DNA from: Albifimbria verrucaria
Taxonomy: Eukaryota; Ascomycota; Sordariomycetes; Hypocreales; Stachybotryaceae
Assembly (NCBI GenBank): GCA_020081605.1
Contig: JAHREC010000013.1
Span: 6,696,001-6,760,000 of the forward strand
Direction: 5' to 3'
Length of the DNA stretch: 64,000 nucleotides
Shown here: piece by piece, positions 10,910-24,317 of the stretch
Layout of the letters: each line of letters begins with the position of its first letter
Position numbering within the stretch: position 1 is the stretch's first letter
Notes under the pieces: generated by a model
Database searches by the model: none
What the model saw: only the letters and a program-made list of their open reading frames with translations
Told to the model about the DNA's origin: nothing
Program-made: the position numbers and the translations under genes

Positions 10910-13900
10910 TCACCTCTTGCCTCGCTTCTTAGCAGCGGCACTCAGGGAGCCGGAAGAGGCCGATCTCTCCTGGGCGCTGGTCATGGCGAGCGTGACATTG
11001 GTCATAGAGGAGCAGGCGTGGTCGTGCGCGAGGAGCAGCACTACGGTTGTGCTGCATGTGGGCCTTGACCAGATGACCGGCGGCAAGCGCACTGCATAGC
11101 GAGAGCTCACCAGCCAACACCGCAGCGGCGATGATACGCGCGAGACGGCGGGCGTTCTCACCAGGTGTCGTGGGGTGCGAGCCCCTGACGCCAAGCATGT
11201 CAAGCATGGCGCTCTGAGGCTCAAGGATAGTACCACCTCCGAGAGTGCCGACTTCAAGCGAAGGCATCGAGACGGAGATCTGAAGAGAACCGTGGAGGCT
11301 AGAGCACAAAGGTTAGCGATTTACATAATAGACTGGCACTTGCAGAAACTCACTTCTTCATGATGGTGATACAGTTAGCACTCTCAACAACCTGGGCAGG
11401 GTCCTGTCCAGTAGCGATGAAGAGAGCAGCCACAATGTTGGCAGCGTGGGCGTTGAAACCACCCACGGAAGCAGCCATGGCGGATCCGATAAGGTTCTTG
11501 GAGATGTTGAGTTCCACCAGGAATCGACATCACTCTTGAGCACGTTCCTAACAACATCGGCAGGGATGATGGCCTCAGCCACGACGCCCTTGCCACGACC
11601 GTCGACCCAGTTGATGGCGGCAGCCTTCTTATCGATACAGTAGTTTCCGGAAAGAGAGACGATGGCCATGTCATCAAAGCCCTCCTCAGTAGCCATAACG
11701 TGAAGCGCGTGCTCGACACCCTTGGAAATCATGTTCATGCCCATGGCATCACCAGTGGTAGTCTTGAAACGAATGTAGAGGTTTGTACCGGCGAGAGCAG
11801 TCTTCATCTCCTGCAGACGGGCGAAGCGACTGGTAGAGTTGAAGGCCTTCTTCATGGCAGACTGACCGGCCTCGGAGTCGAGCCAGAGCTTGGCAGCACC
11901 GGCACGCTCCAGAGTCTCGAAGCTGACGCAAGGTCCACGGGTCATACCATCGGCCGTCAGAACTGTGATAGCACCGCCACCAGAGTTGATGGCCTTGCAA
12001 CCTCGACTGGTACTGGCAACAAGCACACCCTCTGTGGTAGCCATGGGAAGGAAGTAGCTCTGACCATCGATAACCAGGGGTCCAGCAACACCAACAGGCA
12101 GGGGCATATAACCAATGACGTTTTCACAGCACGCACCGTGGACTCTCTCCCAGTTGTAGTTCTGGTAAGGCAGCTTCGAGCGGTCCAGCAGGTTGGTGAG
12201 TTCAGCGGTAGCCTTGGTGCGAGCGATGATGGTTCGCCTGACCTTGACGGCACGGGTAAAATCTCTGAGGCTCTTCTCCAAAGCGTAACCGGGAATCTTG
12301 CCACGAAGGGACATGGTGACGACCTCCTCGTCTGAGAGCTCGTGAGTTCGCTTCTCGGCCAGCAGCTTCTCCAGCTCCGGGATGCTACGGTGGGCAGCAG
12401 ACTCTGTGGGCTTAACCTTTGCCAGGCTTAGGGTGTCAGACTCATCATCCGTGAGGGCAGGGGTGGCGGGTTCGGTTCGCTGTGGGGTGGGTGGCACATA
12501 TTCACCCAGCGGCAGGGTAGCGGCACCGGTATCGTTGAACCTCTGGGCACGAGCAAGCTCCTTGCGGTCGATGTTGTGCTCAGGAACGTTGGGATCCTTG
12601 ATACCCCATCTGGCGACATTGAAGAGGTAGCCGTTAAGGCCAATGCTCAGAGCCAGTGCGACAATGATCCACTTGGACAGAACGGGGTCCTCAAGACTCT
12701 TCAGGAGACTGCCAACCATGCGGCCGCCAACTCCGTAGCCCTCAAAGGAGTTGATGGCATCGGCAGCGGCATTACCAGCACCAGCGATGGGGCCGGTGAG
12801 GGCATAGTGAACGGATGGGAACTCAAGCTCGTACTTGATAGGGGTGAGGACGGTAACCAGGGTGGCCCTGCCGCTCTGGCGGGCAGCAGCCAGGATAGCG
12901 TTCAGACCATTGTAGGCGACCTTGTAAGGGTCAACGGGAGGGTAGAGACAATACCGCCTAGGCCACCAGCCCAAGAACGCAGAGTGGACAAAGAGGTTGC
13001 GCTGCGGAAGGGGATGGTGCAGATGTTGATGGCATTGATGAGAACGAAGCCAGTGACCATGAGGACCTTGAACTTGGGGACGCTGCTGCTCTTGACCTTA
13101 CGGCCAAAGAGCGATACATCCTGGACTCCTGGCCGTCAACGCGGGGCCAGTCATCGCTGCTCTTGGCAACGTTCTCGGCAACTCGGCGGCTGACACCATC
13201 GTCTTCCAGAGCCATGCGCATCTCAACGTGACGCTTGATGCGGTTGATCTCAAGCTTGACGCAGAGAATGGCAGTGTAAAAGGTGAAGAGGAGGACGCAG
13301 TCGAAGAAGAGAATCCAAGCAGCGAGGAAGCAGAACTGCTGGAGACCGCCCTGAACACCGGAAGCGGCACCTAGAACGAGGATAACGATCTCAATGGTGT
13401 AGTCACGGATGATCTCGTAGCCCTTCTCCTTGATAGCAGCCTGGATGGCGTACTGAATGACGTTCTGAGTGACAGCATCATCAGACTTGCCCTCGTTGTC
13501 CTGGTTGCGGGCACGGCGATGCTCGATGGCGTGAGACAGGACAGCGCGGGTCAGGACAATGTTCTTCTCGAAGCCGACGGTGACGACGAGGAAAGGCAGA
13601 CCCTCGGACAGCAGGATGATGCTAATGGGAACACCCAGGTGAGTGGTGACAGCCAGACCGAAGAGGAAGGCGAAAACGGAGGAGAACAGGGTGCTGGTAG
13701 CGAGCCAGAAGTTGGAGCCCATACGACGCATGGACAGGAAGAGCGAGACGAAGGTCAGGTGCATGGAGACGTAGCCGAGGAACATGATGATAATGTCGAG
13801 CGTCTCAGCGTTCTTGAGCAGGTCGAGGAACTCGGACCAGGCGTCGGAGGCCCATTGGATGATGGAGCTGCGGTTGGAGACCTTGGCAGCGCGCATGATC

Positions 13901-14513
13901 CACATCTTCTTCTCGCGGCCATGGCGAGTGAGCGTCTCCTCGGCATCCTCGTTAGGGATCTCCTGGGCGGCGGCGATGAACTCGGGGGCCTGCTTGTAGG
14001 GCAGGGCGTAGGCGAGGATGGTGTCCTGAGAATAGGCGGTCAGGGTGTTCTCGGTGGAGGGCAGCGGGGTGACGGAGAGGTTCTGGGGCGCGGGGATGAC
14101 GTTGGGCGAGGGAGCCGAGCTGGGAGAGTCGTTGGAGAGGGTGTCGGGGAAGACGAGGGTGACGAGAGCGAGGTGGTCGGCATCGGGGAGGGATTGGCGT
14201 CGTGCTCAACGGCCTGCCACTTCCAGGCGGTGTCGGGAGCAGCGCGCAGGACCCTGCTGCCGTCGAGCAAGGAGGACCAGTCGGCCTTGCCCACGCGGGA
14301 CGAGGCATCGAAGAGGCTGTCCTGGAGGAGGCCAATGTAGGAGGTGCTGGCGAGGACGGCCACGACGACGATGGTGTGGATGGGGTGGGAGCAGGCGAGC
14401 TTGGTGAAGACCTGCAGCATGGGCGTGATTCTCTTGGAGATCCACGAGGGAGCCGCGGGAGCAGCGCCCTGAGCGGGCTGGCCGCGGAAGCGATCGGGTA
14501 ACCAGGCAGACAT
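10910..14513 (-). CDS. HMG1: 3-hydroxy-3-methylglutaryl-CoA reductase
   Basis: Reduces HMG-CoA to mevalonate with NADPH, the committed step of sterol and isoprenoid synthesis, at the ER membrane. The N-terminus (start 14513, MSAWLPDRF) has a first membrane helix ([14 protein letters not shown]), a lumenal loop, and a sterol-sensing block of membrane helices ([20 protein letters not shown] to about 13450). The catalytic part shows [17 protein letters not shown], the glutamate motif [13 protein letters not shown], the lysine motif [16 protein letters not shown]-binding TGDAMGMNM and GTLGGGT, and the catalytic histidine in [16 protein letters not shown] 55 bp intron is at 11299-11353. Frame breaks lie near 14190, 13120, 12960, 11525 and 11045; those at 14190 and 11525 are cured by one extra C. 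The C-terminus is basic (AAAKKRGKR). All catalytic residues are present, so the gene is very likely functional. Confidence 0.95.
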
Positions 14514-17500
14514 TGCGAACTATCGATTCGACGGGAGGCTGGACTAGCAGCTCACGACATTGGTCGACTCGTAGCAAGCAGGCGGGTGGTCGCGACGATG
14601 CGTGACTGTGTGTTGGTCGGTCTGTCTAGGAGGCGGGTGTAAGTAAATATCTGCAAAGGGGACCCCCAGCACAGCACAGCACGGCACAGCACAAGACGGT
14701 ACGCCTCGAGCAAACGGCGGGCGAGGGATATAAAGCCGTGACGATGCGGACGAGGGTAGGCCGAATTGGCTAAGAAGAGTAGAAGGCCGAGAGGATGAGG
14801 GCGTTGGGAGGAGAGTGCACCTTACCAGCTGCTCTTGCACGAGTGATGCTGTGCGTGGCTCGTCTTCGTTCTCGTTTTCGCAGTGATAATGCAAGACAGG
14901 GCGAGGCAGGCCGGTTTTAGGGGAGTTTTTTCTCCTGTCCCAGGCCCAAGGTCAAGCCCGAACAGGGGCGGTATCTCGCTATCGCTGGGTACGCGCGGGG
15001 TGATAGGGCAGCACGTTCTCCGTATCGACAACCGAGAAGCTTAGGCCGCGACTGTAACCGTGAGGGCGAATGCAGGGATGCTGAGCAAGGACAATGGGAA
15101 GTGCGAGGCCTCGTTGACTAAAAAGAGGAAAGAAAGAGGGGACGGAAGGGGACTCGTCAGGATTTAGAAGAGCATTAAGAGAAATGAGCATCGACGCACT
15201 CCTTTCCTTGCCGTGCCTCACCCAAGCCTTGAAGCTGAACCAAGCTGCTGACTCTGGTAGCAGGCGGGAGGTACCTAACGCTGGGACGAACCAACACCGG
15301 TACTTGTTCCAATCCCCTGACCGTTTAATGATGCTGGAAATTTCCCAGCAAGCGCTATAGAAGCGCGGCAGAAAAAAACCAGGCAAATTGGCCCCTACAT
15401 GGATGGCCCGACCCCGAAAGAAACAAGTACCTGTTGGCGCGGGACCTCGTAGAAAAGGTACTTGGCGAGGACCCCAAAGTCTTGAATGACACTTGGATTC
15501 TCGGCCTCACCGCTTTTGGCAACCTTTGGTTTTTCGGCCTGACCACTTTTGGCAATAAGGGGACCAGCAGCCACACCAACAGCCCAAGCTGGAACTGGAA
15601 GTGATAAGATGTAACGCAGGTACGTACCTTTTTTCCCTTCTTTTTTCCTCTCCTCTTCGGCCCAGTGTCGTCATTAGACAAGTTGTGGAGCCACCCTTCA
15701 CCATCATTTCCTGCCGTACACTAGAACCTGCATCTTCGTCCGTACTAGACAGAAAACACCAGCCCTCTCAATGCGTGACCCGATCTCTCCCCCAATCGGC
15801 GATCTTTGGCCTAGTTTCGTCTTCGCTCAGGTATCCGTATCCGCCCGCCGAATGACCTCTGTCAGATGCAATGCAGCTTCTACAGTACAGATATCAACGC
15901 ACGATGCTGAAGCCGTGGCTGCTTACAACCATCATCGTGACTCGTAGACGACGCATCGCTCTCGTGTTTCGTGCAGCGCCCGACGCGCAACGGCAGCAGG
16001 TCCACCTCCACACTTGGTCGCTGTCCAGATGTGCGCTAACGGTGCGGCGGTTGGCGATCCTTGCAAACCCACGCTGACTCCAGAGTACAATGGCAATTAA
16101 GATTCAAGGCCCGTTGTGTTAAGGCTTAAGGCTCGCACCTCCGACAGTCACAATCGCTAAACGGCCTTTCCCCAAGAACCGTAAGCTCAGATCAGCCGGT
16201 GCCACCGGCTAGTCTCAGATGCACTGCGCATCGATCTGACAGACACCTGCGTCACACCTCTCCCAGCGGCAGCGTCCCGGGAACCCTGGCCCTACAGGAC
16301 GATGCAGGGTCTACGAAAACGAGGCCCCCATACAACGTGCGGCTCGTCCTTGCATATCGTGTCCGGATCCATGCCACGTCTCCATCGGTACGAAACGTAA
16401 GGCCGTCCATCCATCAGCAGCACCACTGCAGCGATACCAAGCCGGCAAGACTGACACCAAATGTCGGTACTCACTTGCACTACACCAAGTCCGTCAAACC
16501 ATGTCAGGCCGTACCGTCACCTAAAAAAGGACCAAGTGATGTGCATCTATGGCCTTGCCCGAGAGTGCATGTTCGAGGTGCCCGCCTGCTGGCATGGCAT
16601 TTCCTTGTCGACTTCAATGTCCCATCTCAATGTTGAGGCAGCCGCCTGCTACGGCAAGAAACAAAATCTCTTGATCCAGCACCATGCAAGATGATTCCAG
16701 TAATTGACAGACACACGATCAGCATTAGAATTCCGTTGAGCAAAGCCAATCCAATCGTGGTCTCTTGGGCGCCTTGCTTTCGCTAGGCTCAGTGATTGAG
16801 ACAATGAGGCCAGCTCCCACGGTTTGCATCGTGGTGGAGTCAGCCACTCTCTTATCCGTGTTCAATGTTGGTGTGCTACCTGCCCCCAAACCTGCATGCC
16901 TATGTGCCTCTAGTGAGCTCGGCCAAGGGAGCATCTTCGTAACAGGTCCTAACACAGCTAAAGATGCCGCTAGAGAATGAAGATTCCCCATTGACCACCT
17001 TTGAACCTCATGACCAGAAGTGGCTTGCCGAAGAAAAAGCCACCAGGACTGTTCCAGAACTTGAGCTTCAATCATAATCGTGCCGATCATGTCACCATTC
17101 ACGATGGCGGGAATGCCAACAAAGCCGCCGAGATGTAGTCATTGATGTTGGGATACATTGGGTGTTGACTCAAAGAATTTCACTGGCGGTGCAGCTGAGC
17201 TCAGCCATTGCCTGAATCTCACCATGCAGTAAACTCGACTGCATGGAGCTATATGTTCAGCGCTTATGAGGGGTTTCTACAGTCTGGGCTCAAACCTCTG
17301 AGCATGTGCCAATGCATGCCCGTGTATACGACCGTGGCGTCGTCAGCTCTCTCAGCTTGGATCTCCTGCTTACCCATGCAGGCTCCGATCGCAACATGAT
17401 CCAGATCTACTCTCTTCCTTTCTTTTGCTTTTTTCATCTTAATTTTTGAGCTCCAAGCACATATCTCCCGGCAGAACATATCACATTCGAGCAGGCATTA

Positions 17501-17668
17501 ATCCAAAAGCCTATTGGTACAACAAAAGTCATGGTGCTATATCGAGCGCTGAAGCCATCGCCAGTTCCTACACTGTCCCCTACGCAATGCAACTGAGAAT
17601 CTAAACTAACCCATGTAACTCCCAACACCGATCCAAATGCCAACGTAATAACACATCACTGTTGTAAA
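14514..17668. other. Long intergenic region; HMG-CoA reductase 5' region
   Basis: 3.1 kb between the 5' end of the reductase gene and the 3' end of the sulfatase gene. No protein or RNA gene is recognisable; frames of 60-145 codons overlap on both strands. The first kilobase next to 14513 is expected to hold the reductase promoter and leader. I could not identify specific regulator sites with confidence. Confidence 0.4.
14668..14693. repeat. Short CAGCA pentanucleotide repeat
   Basis: Five near-perfect copies of AGCAC/ACAGC lie within the presumed leader or promoter of the reductase gene. Confidence 0.6.
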
Positions 17669-20310
17669 TTATTCAACCCGAATAGGTTGCGTGTAAATCC
17701 CGTAACGCCATCGCTTGCTGTTCTCTTCAAACCACCACCGTGTCCGGAAAGCAGCTTCCTCGACCCATTTCGCCCTTTCAATACCATACTTCTTCTCCAC
17801 GTGCTTCAGAAACGAAGTGAAGCCAAACTCTTGAATCGAGTCCTTCTCGTGAGGATCGTCCTTGATGTTGGTCAGTTGCCACTCGACGTTCTGGATGACT
17901 GGGATGATCAAGTGCCAATCCGGCTCGCGGGCATCGCGGATGCAGAGCATGCATCGACCGGGGTTCACAACCGTGAACTGCCAGTTGGCCTCGCCTGTCT
18001 CGGGGTTGGAAGTAAATTGAGGCCGGATCATGGACTGTCCCTCATAGGTGTCGATAAGACTGGAGGCTACCTTCTTGCTGGCGCTGCTTAGCGAGTTCGT
18101 CTCAATCAGCATGTCGAGGATGGTTGGAACAATTTGGAGAGATGATACCGGGTCGTTGACATCGAAAGCTGGTAGCTTTGGGTGGGAAAGGACCAGCGGA
18201 ACGTGGTTGTTCGCGCGACTTGGGTTGTAGTAAGTAGAGACAACGTCGTTATCCGGCATGGAAAGCCCATGGTCGCCCACAAAGACAACCAAGGTTTCGT
18301 TAGCAACTCCTTGCTCATCCAGCACATTTAGTATCTTTCCCAGCCACTTGTCGACATATCCTTCGGTATTGGTGTACTTGGAGATATCCTCAATTCCGTT
18401 TGCCAACGGGACCATTTCCTCGCTCTGGGGCATGACAAACTGGTGATGGGTAGTACTGGTAAGATGGGTGAGGAAGACTCTTTCGTTGTTCTCTTCCGCT
18501 GACACAAAAGCGTCGCGAATGTAAGCCTCGAGATGGTCCTCTTCGAAACCGAAATAGTTCGTGTCCGGAACCTTGACGGGTCCGTGCCTAGCTGAATCCG
18601 CTCGAAGATATTCTGTACCGATGGTGTGGTCTTCAGGGTAGCCAAATCGCATCATGAGATGATCAGAGTTGTCGTACTTATTTGTAGCGGTCATGAAGAA
18701 GTACGATTGCCATTGGGAAGTGTTGTAAGGACCCGCCGGCTCGTCAGTCCTCTCCATGACGTTCATTGCGTTGAAGATATTAGGAAGACAGGGTTGGTAA
18801 AAGTTGCTCATGTACTCGGAGTTGAAATCAGAGAGCAGCGGTGGAATGCCACACAACGTGCCGGTCAAACTCTTCAGTGTATATGTTGCACTAGTTTGCG
18901 CACTCGTGAAACGGAGACCACCACGCTTCTTCTTCGCTGATTCGTCGTGCTTAAAACCGTCGTCGTAGTCGCCGGTGATGTAGTTAGCATTTGGTGTCAG
19001 ATTGGCGATTTTATCTTGCACATTCTGCGGCAACTGGTGATCTGGCCATGTCTCTGCAAGACGGTTCCAAATGGTACCGTTCTTCTTGATTGGGAATACG
19101 TCGTTCCTGGTGCTCTCTAGGAAGAGCAATACCACATGCTTAATCGGGGCATCCTTCAAAGTATCCTTCAACGGGTCAAGTACAGGCTGGCCCAGGTTCG
19201 AAATCTTCATCGGATCGGCTGCCGAGCTGTAATGAGTATGTTTAGGATGGTGCCAATCTTCAAAGCCCCAGAGAAGCATGTCGTCCTTGAGCCAGTCAAA
19301 ATCGGCCGGTGCAGCCATCGCTGTCATGTTATCCCAAATGTTGTCAAGATCTTGTGAATACAGAGGTTTAATGCTCTTCAGTACTGGCGAAGATGAGGTC
19401 AAGTCAATGAAAGGGAGTGCAGCGGTAGTCCAGGAGATAAAGGTGAGAGTGACTTCATCCGGCCGAAGGGATGATTCGACGCATGATGCGACGAGAAGGG
19501 CGAGAGCAGCGCAATACATGACTGCTTTGATGAGGATGTCGACTTTTGGTAGAGCGTTCTTGACACGTAGTTTAATGAAGAGAGCCTGGAGCAATCGAAC
19601 AAAGAATGGAGGCTTCGGTTTCTCATAAACAATGGGAGTCTCCATGTCTTCGAAATCCGCATCGTCATCCTCGCCTTTCTCGAGAGCGAATCCGGCCTCC
19701 TGTTGGGGAATCTCGGCATATTTGGAAGTGCTGGGAAAGAGTTTACGCAACACGCGCAAAACGAAGCCAATCGGCCAGACAATGAGATCCGAGGCATAGC
19801 CAAACACACCGTAAATTGGTGTTTGGAGCAGCCAACTGAACACTATGGTGGCAGAAACCACGAGAATGAAGTAGATAGAGGCGGACAGAATGAGACCTCG
19901 AGAATGGGAGTCGCCAGCCAGTACCAAGTCTTTCCAATGAATCTCGGAATGCACAGCTGCGTAGAAAGTGAGAGAGATGACGCAAAGGAAAATGTTATAA
20001 AAGACAAAGAGGCCCGAAATAATGTGCAACAGAATTCTTGACACCTTTGGGATATACGCCGTCCATGGATCGAGGAGTATGCGAATGAGCACAATGACTG
20101 CCAAGTCCTGAGTGTAAAATGAGAATGCCCATCGTTTCGCAACACGCCCCGAGATTGCACGCTCGTGAGCGTGAAAGTGAAGCGACTTTGAGCTCCAGAC
20201 GGCCAGCGCGGCAGCAGTGAAGAGGACCCTTCGGTTGGCAAGGTGAGATCTAAAAAGTCCAGGAATCGTAGGAGCACACTTCTGTGTGGTCTTGTCATTA
20301 ATTGAGACAT
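17669..20310 (-). CDS. Membrane-anchored sulfatase-superfamily protein
   Basis: A long uninterrupted frame of about 811 codons, extendable upstream. The N-terminal 180 residues hold about five membrane helices (IVLIRILLDPW, LLHIISGLFVFYNIFL, LILSASIYFILVVSATIVFSWLL). Another hydrophobic pair near residue 190-225 is followed by a large catalytic domain of the alkaline phosphatase/sulfatase fold. Visible signatures are KHVVLLFLESTRNDVFP (metal site), YTLKSLTGTLCG (nucleophile region), HLTSTTHHQF and FVGDHGLSMPDND (metal Asp/His). This architecture resembles fungal sulfatase-domain proteins and bacterial LTA-synthase-like enzymes, so a phospho- or sulfo-ester transferase or hydrolase at the membrane is likely; the substrate is unknown. 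The coding frame continues above 20104 to about 20300. The 20310 ATG fits only with a frame change or small intron, so the exact start is uncertain. Confidence 0.8.
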
Positions 20311-22438
20311 CTGAATGGATTCAGAGTCGGGTACTAGAAGGGTTCCTGTCTCACGTATCAACCGACATAAAAGAAAAGAGTATAACAAAAGAGATTTGAA
20401 AGAGCGTACAAGGAAAAACTGTTGGCACACGGGAGAAAGCAAAAGGAAGGAGAAAAGCTTGAGTTGAAGCTCACGATGTGTCACACGGCATGGCGAGTAA
20501 GTGAAACGGGGCAGAAGTGCCGCTTTCCAGATCGCCAAGAATTCCCTGAGCTTAGTTAGAACCGACCCAGAAGAAAAGGCAGGCTAATGACCAAGCACCT
20601 CGAGACAGATGAGAGAGCGGATGAAGGGAAACTCACTAGAATGAAACCCGACTCAGGGGCGGAGGGTCCCGGCGACTTGATGGTTCGCTTGCGGGGATGG
20701 CGCGCACCGGTCTACTTTAGGCGGGAGACTCACGGGACCTGACTACTTCTACATATCAAGTCGAGACGTCTTACCTCTCTCCTCGGCGGTGCTGTTGGTC
20801 ATCTGTTCGTGTTGGTAGTCCTACGTCTAGAACTCATCTTTGCCGAGCATCGGTCATCCCAACGCAGCACGCCAGCGTATCTGTGACACCCTGCTCCTTC
20901 TTCAAATGGAAAAACGGTCTTTCTCGATGTGGCATGTCAGTTCACATAAGATACAATCTGGCTCTACTTGGTAAAGCTGGTTCCTGAGGACCCGGTTCTC
21001 GTCTGTTGGTCACCTCGCCCAAACTAAAGCCACCGGACCAGCCCATCAACTATCCAATTTTTATGCATGGTAGGCTCGTGAGCAATTGCCGGATGAGAAC
21101 TTACAGTGGAAATGAGAATCTCGCACGTGGACATTTGCGAAATTTGGTTTAGTCCAAATTACAAGAATGCCTCTTGGTTGCAGCCGTCTCGTCTCATACG
21201 GTTAGCTCCGCGAACACTTGCAACTATGGTCCGGAGATCGGGCCCCTAGAGGCACCATTGATCCATATTAACAGCTAAGGGGTGGAGTTGGTGCTACACA
21301 CTACAGAAATACGGTATGCTCCGCAGAAACTAGTATGTAATGAAGCCCCGTATAAGTCCAGTTGTATTTAACTCTACTTCCACATCAAAAGAGCCGAGTC
21401 TTGATGCTAATTCTAAGACCACAAACTGTTTGGGCATTGATGTAGTCTTTCCAGTGATCAAAAGACCGGGATGTCATCACTCATTCTAGCACTATTTGTC
21501 TTTTAAAAGAGTATTTTATTCCTGTCTCCATATATCCGGAAACGAGGCACCGACCGGCTGGTGGTCAGATTACCTTGCAACTCCACATGGGACCGCTTGA
21601 CCATTGTGGGAGACAGGTAAGACCATAAGGCCTAGTGCATTTCCCAGTCGCTCGGTCCTAGGTCTGCGTGACCAGTGCACGCTTCAGTGATGGGTCATGA
21701 ACCAATACGAGTTGCTAGACGGTTTGCACAATGCTCAATATGTGACAGTGGCGATTGTTCAATTTTTCCTTTCTAGTGGCTGGTTGAGAGAGCACAAAGC
21801 TGAAAGCAACAAAGTCCTCAACACAATCACTTATCGACGATGCAAATGCTCAACCACTAGAGAAATACAGAACTGAAAAGGCAATTCTGAAAAGAATAAC
21901 ACTAACATTGTAGGCATGTCGTTGACAGCGATGTGCAAAATGATGCACATATCTCTTGGCGGTGCCACCTTAAGCTGATTGATCTGCAGTCTCGACTACG
22001 GGGCACTGAGGGTCGAATGACGAAATAAGCACCATTGCCTGCGTTTTGGGAGAGGCGACGAAACTAACCAATGGTTCATCCTCGATTGCATCCGGGGACT
22101 GCCAGGATTGTCCCATACGGTTAAGGTAGGCAGAATCCTTCACCAGTGTGGAAACATGCAGGGAATATGGCGATTACTCGCATCCATTGGTGACTTGGCT
22201 TTCTTGTATACTAATTGCATTACGACCCCTTGTTTGAGCACGCCTTTATGTAGTTACGGGAGTGAAAGTCCTGCATCTGTTTAGTTTGAGGCTCCTACTA
22301 TGGAGGTTGCATGATATGGCAAGGATTGATGCTGAGACTCTAAAATTAGAGCACTGTCACAGGGATGAAATGGCATATGTTTCGTGCTGCCTTTGCTCCG
22401 GTAACTCATCTCAAAATTTGTGACATTACTAGCTGCAG
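20311..22438. other. Gene-poor spacer
   Basis: Over 2 kb with almost no open frame longer than 60 codons on either strand. The stretch next to 20310 is the 5' region of the sulfatase gene. No repeats or RNA genes were recognised. Confidence 0.45.
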
Positions 22439-22741
22439 ATGTCTATATCAACAACAACTTTTGCTCTAATAAGGGCGATTGCCAATCCGTCTTCCATGCT
22501 TTGTGTGATTCGTGTGCTGCTTTATCAGGCTCTTCGAGTCAACACTAATGCACTCAAGGCCACCTACCACATACCTATCGCCCATCTCCAAGACGCTTCT
22601 TGCCACAAGGATTGGTTGAAGTTCTTGAGGCATGCAATTAAGGGGCTGTCGATGGTATACATAACTTTCGACGTGTCCTTTATTAATCACAGCGCCAATA
22701 ACCAGAAGGAGGTTGCTGTACGATTGCTATACGATTTTTGA
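22439..22741 (+). pseudogene. Possible remnant of a STAND/NACHT protein
   Basis: A 100-codon frame containing DWLKFLRHAIKGLSMVYITFDVSF. This loosely recalls the segment before and around the Walker B strand in fungal NACHT proteins (a Trp, a helix, then VYI.xD). It has no neighbours in frame and no P-loop was found near it. It may be a decayed fragment or a chance frame. Confidence 0.2.
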
Positions 22742-23192
22742 TAGAGCTAGCTAGTACATCGAGTCTGAGAAGGCAAAGCTAAGCTCTCATCACAAAGATT
22801 TACCACTGGGCGTCTCAAAATTTATCTCGGGGATAACTCCGTAGCTGTCATTAAATAAAAAACACGCCCAAGTCCTAATCGGCTGGTTAAATGGTAGAGG
22901 GCACGATTATGGAGTTCTATTTTGGCTACCCTAGAGACTTTCTATGACTTACCTGGTAAAGGCATAAATCAACATCTGGCTGCAATAGCGCGACTATGGA
23001 ATCGCGTGCCTAGTCTAGATTATATCATATTACTCCACTAAGACGTCTAGAATATATTATCATGTAGCATCACTAAGCTATCATGAGGTCCCCGCTTCAA
23101 GGCTTAACACAAAATGTCACTGCGAATCACCTTACCTGCACTACATCACACTTTGTCGACGCCAGAACACAGATTATTGAACCATCATGTGG
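22742..23192. other. Intergenic, AT-rich
   Basis: No gene recognised. Several ATATTAT-like stretches lie around 23020-23060. Confidence 0.4.
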
Positions 23193-24317
23193 TTAAGTTT
23201 TCCGTGGTGTGATGACCAAAGCCCTAACCTCGAGGCTCTCCCGGGGCACACTTCTTCTAACCCTGCACTGTTGATAAGGTCGCATGATGTATGGAAGCAA
23301 GCTAATACCAAATCTCAGTATTGAAACTCACATAAACTCGTTGTGAAAGGCGGAGGTGTCATACTTTCTGGGCCATTTTCTGGATGACTGTCATAACTTA
23401 CAAACAGAAGAGCCTCGTTTACATCTTGGTCCTTGAACCAAAACCATCTGTGACCTTCGGAGTGAAATAGGAATAAAGATTCCCCGACATAGGTCCCTGA
23501 CACGACATCACATGTGATGATGTCGCTTGGGTTGATAGAGAGCGGGTCGCAAAGCAGCAGCGGAGCACTTTGAATCCTACGGATAACTGGTTTCCAGAAA
23601 CTGAGTTGGATCTGGCTCAGTTTTATGTCTCAGATATCGTTATCAGAAGAGAGCTTACTTTATTATTCTGATTCGCCAGTTGTCACATATGTAGTTCTCC
23701 TGCTCTTCTGCAGTCAGGTGAGTCGTAACACGCTTGTGTCCGCTTTCAGGTGATTGATCTTGACGTCAGTCAGCGCTGAAGTGTTTGACGTACTAGTGGA
23801 TGGGGATGCTAACCAGCGTGTGGATTTCGAACGACGATTGCATGACCGGGCCGATTCGAGAAAGAATACTCTGCTTCTTTATCCTTACTCTCCTCCTTTC
23901 TGTACTTGAGTGTGTTAGAAGAATTAGAAAAGTTAAGGACAGGGTATATCTTACTGCGTGGTCGTACAAGTACACTCTGTCAGTGTTGAATCTTTGAGAC
24001 AGCAAGGATCGAACACCCTCGGTCTCGTTTTTGGGGTCAAGGCCATGGAAATGAAGGGCCATAGTATCTGATGGGATGGTTATGAGTTCGAATCCACAAG
24101 TCTCAACCGACAAACCAGCCCGCACACTGCGAGCATCACTCGCGTTGAGTTGCCGTCGCTCATACTCCAAATTGGTACGACTCGATTCATCAGGGAGGGC
24201 TATATCTAAGCCAAGTATATATGGCTTCTCAGTTGTGTATTTTGCAAGTGGCTTGACATACTCAATATTGACTCCATAGCCTTTCAACAGATGCCGAGTT
24301 TTCTCTAGGGAAGTCAT
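23193..24317 (-). CDS. CmcJ/AsaB-type 2OG-Fe(II) oxygenase-like protein, copy 1
   Basis: Five exons: 23955-24317, 23814-23904, 23659-23758, 23332-23600 and 23193-23256. They total 887 bases, so one lost base gives 295 residues. The family covers fungal hydroxylases/desaturases such as AsaB and NvfI, iron enzymes acting on secondary metabolites. Landmarks are VYLYDHA at the end of exon 1, NPHADQSPESGHKRV across intron 2 (metal H-x-D), N-F-W-KPV across intron 3, GHRWFWFKDQDVNEALLFV, and the C-terminal RESLEVRALV. The missing base is an A in the AAA run near 23364. The distal metal histidine, present as PHAAI or FHAAF in the other two copies, reads TSAF here, so the iron site may be incomplete. 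Intron positions match copies 2 and 3. Confidence 0.72.

Noticed and set aside
13519..14340. 273-codon plus-strand frame rich in Gly and Glu
   Set aside because: Antisense to HMG-CoA reductase, whose identity is certain.
14514..16200. Sterol-response elements in the reductase promoter
   Set aside because: Short matches can be found by chance in this length; no clustered site was convincing.
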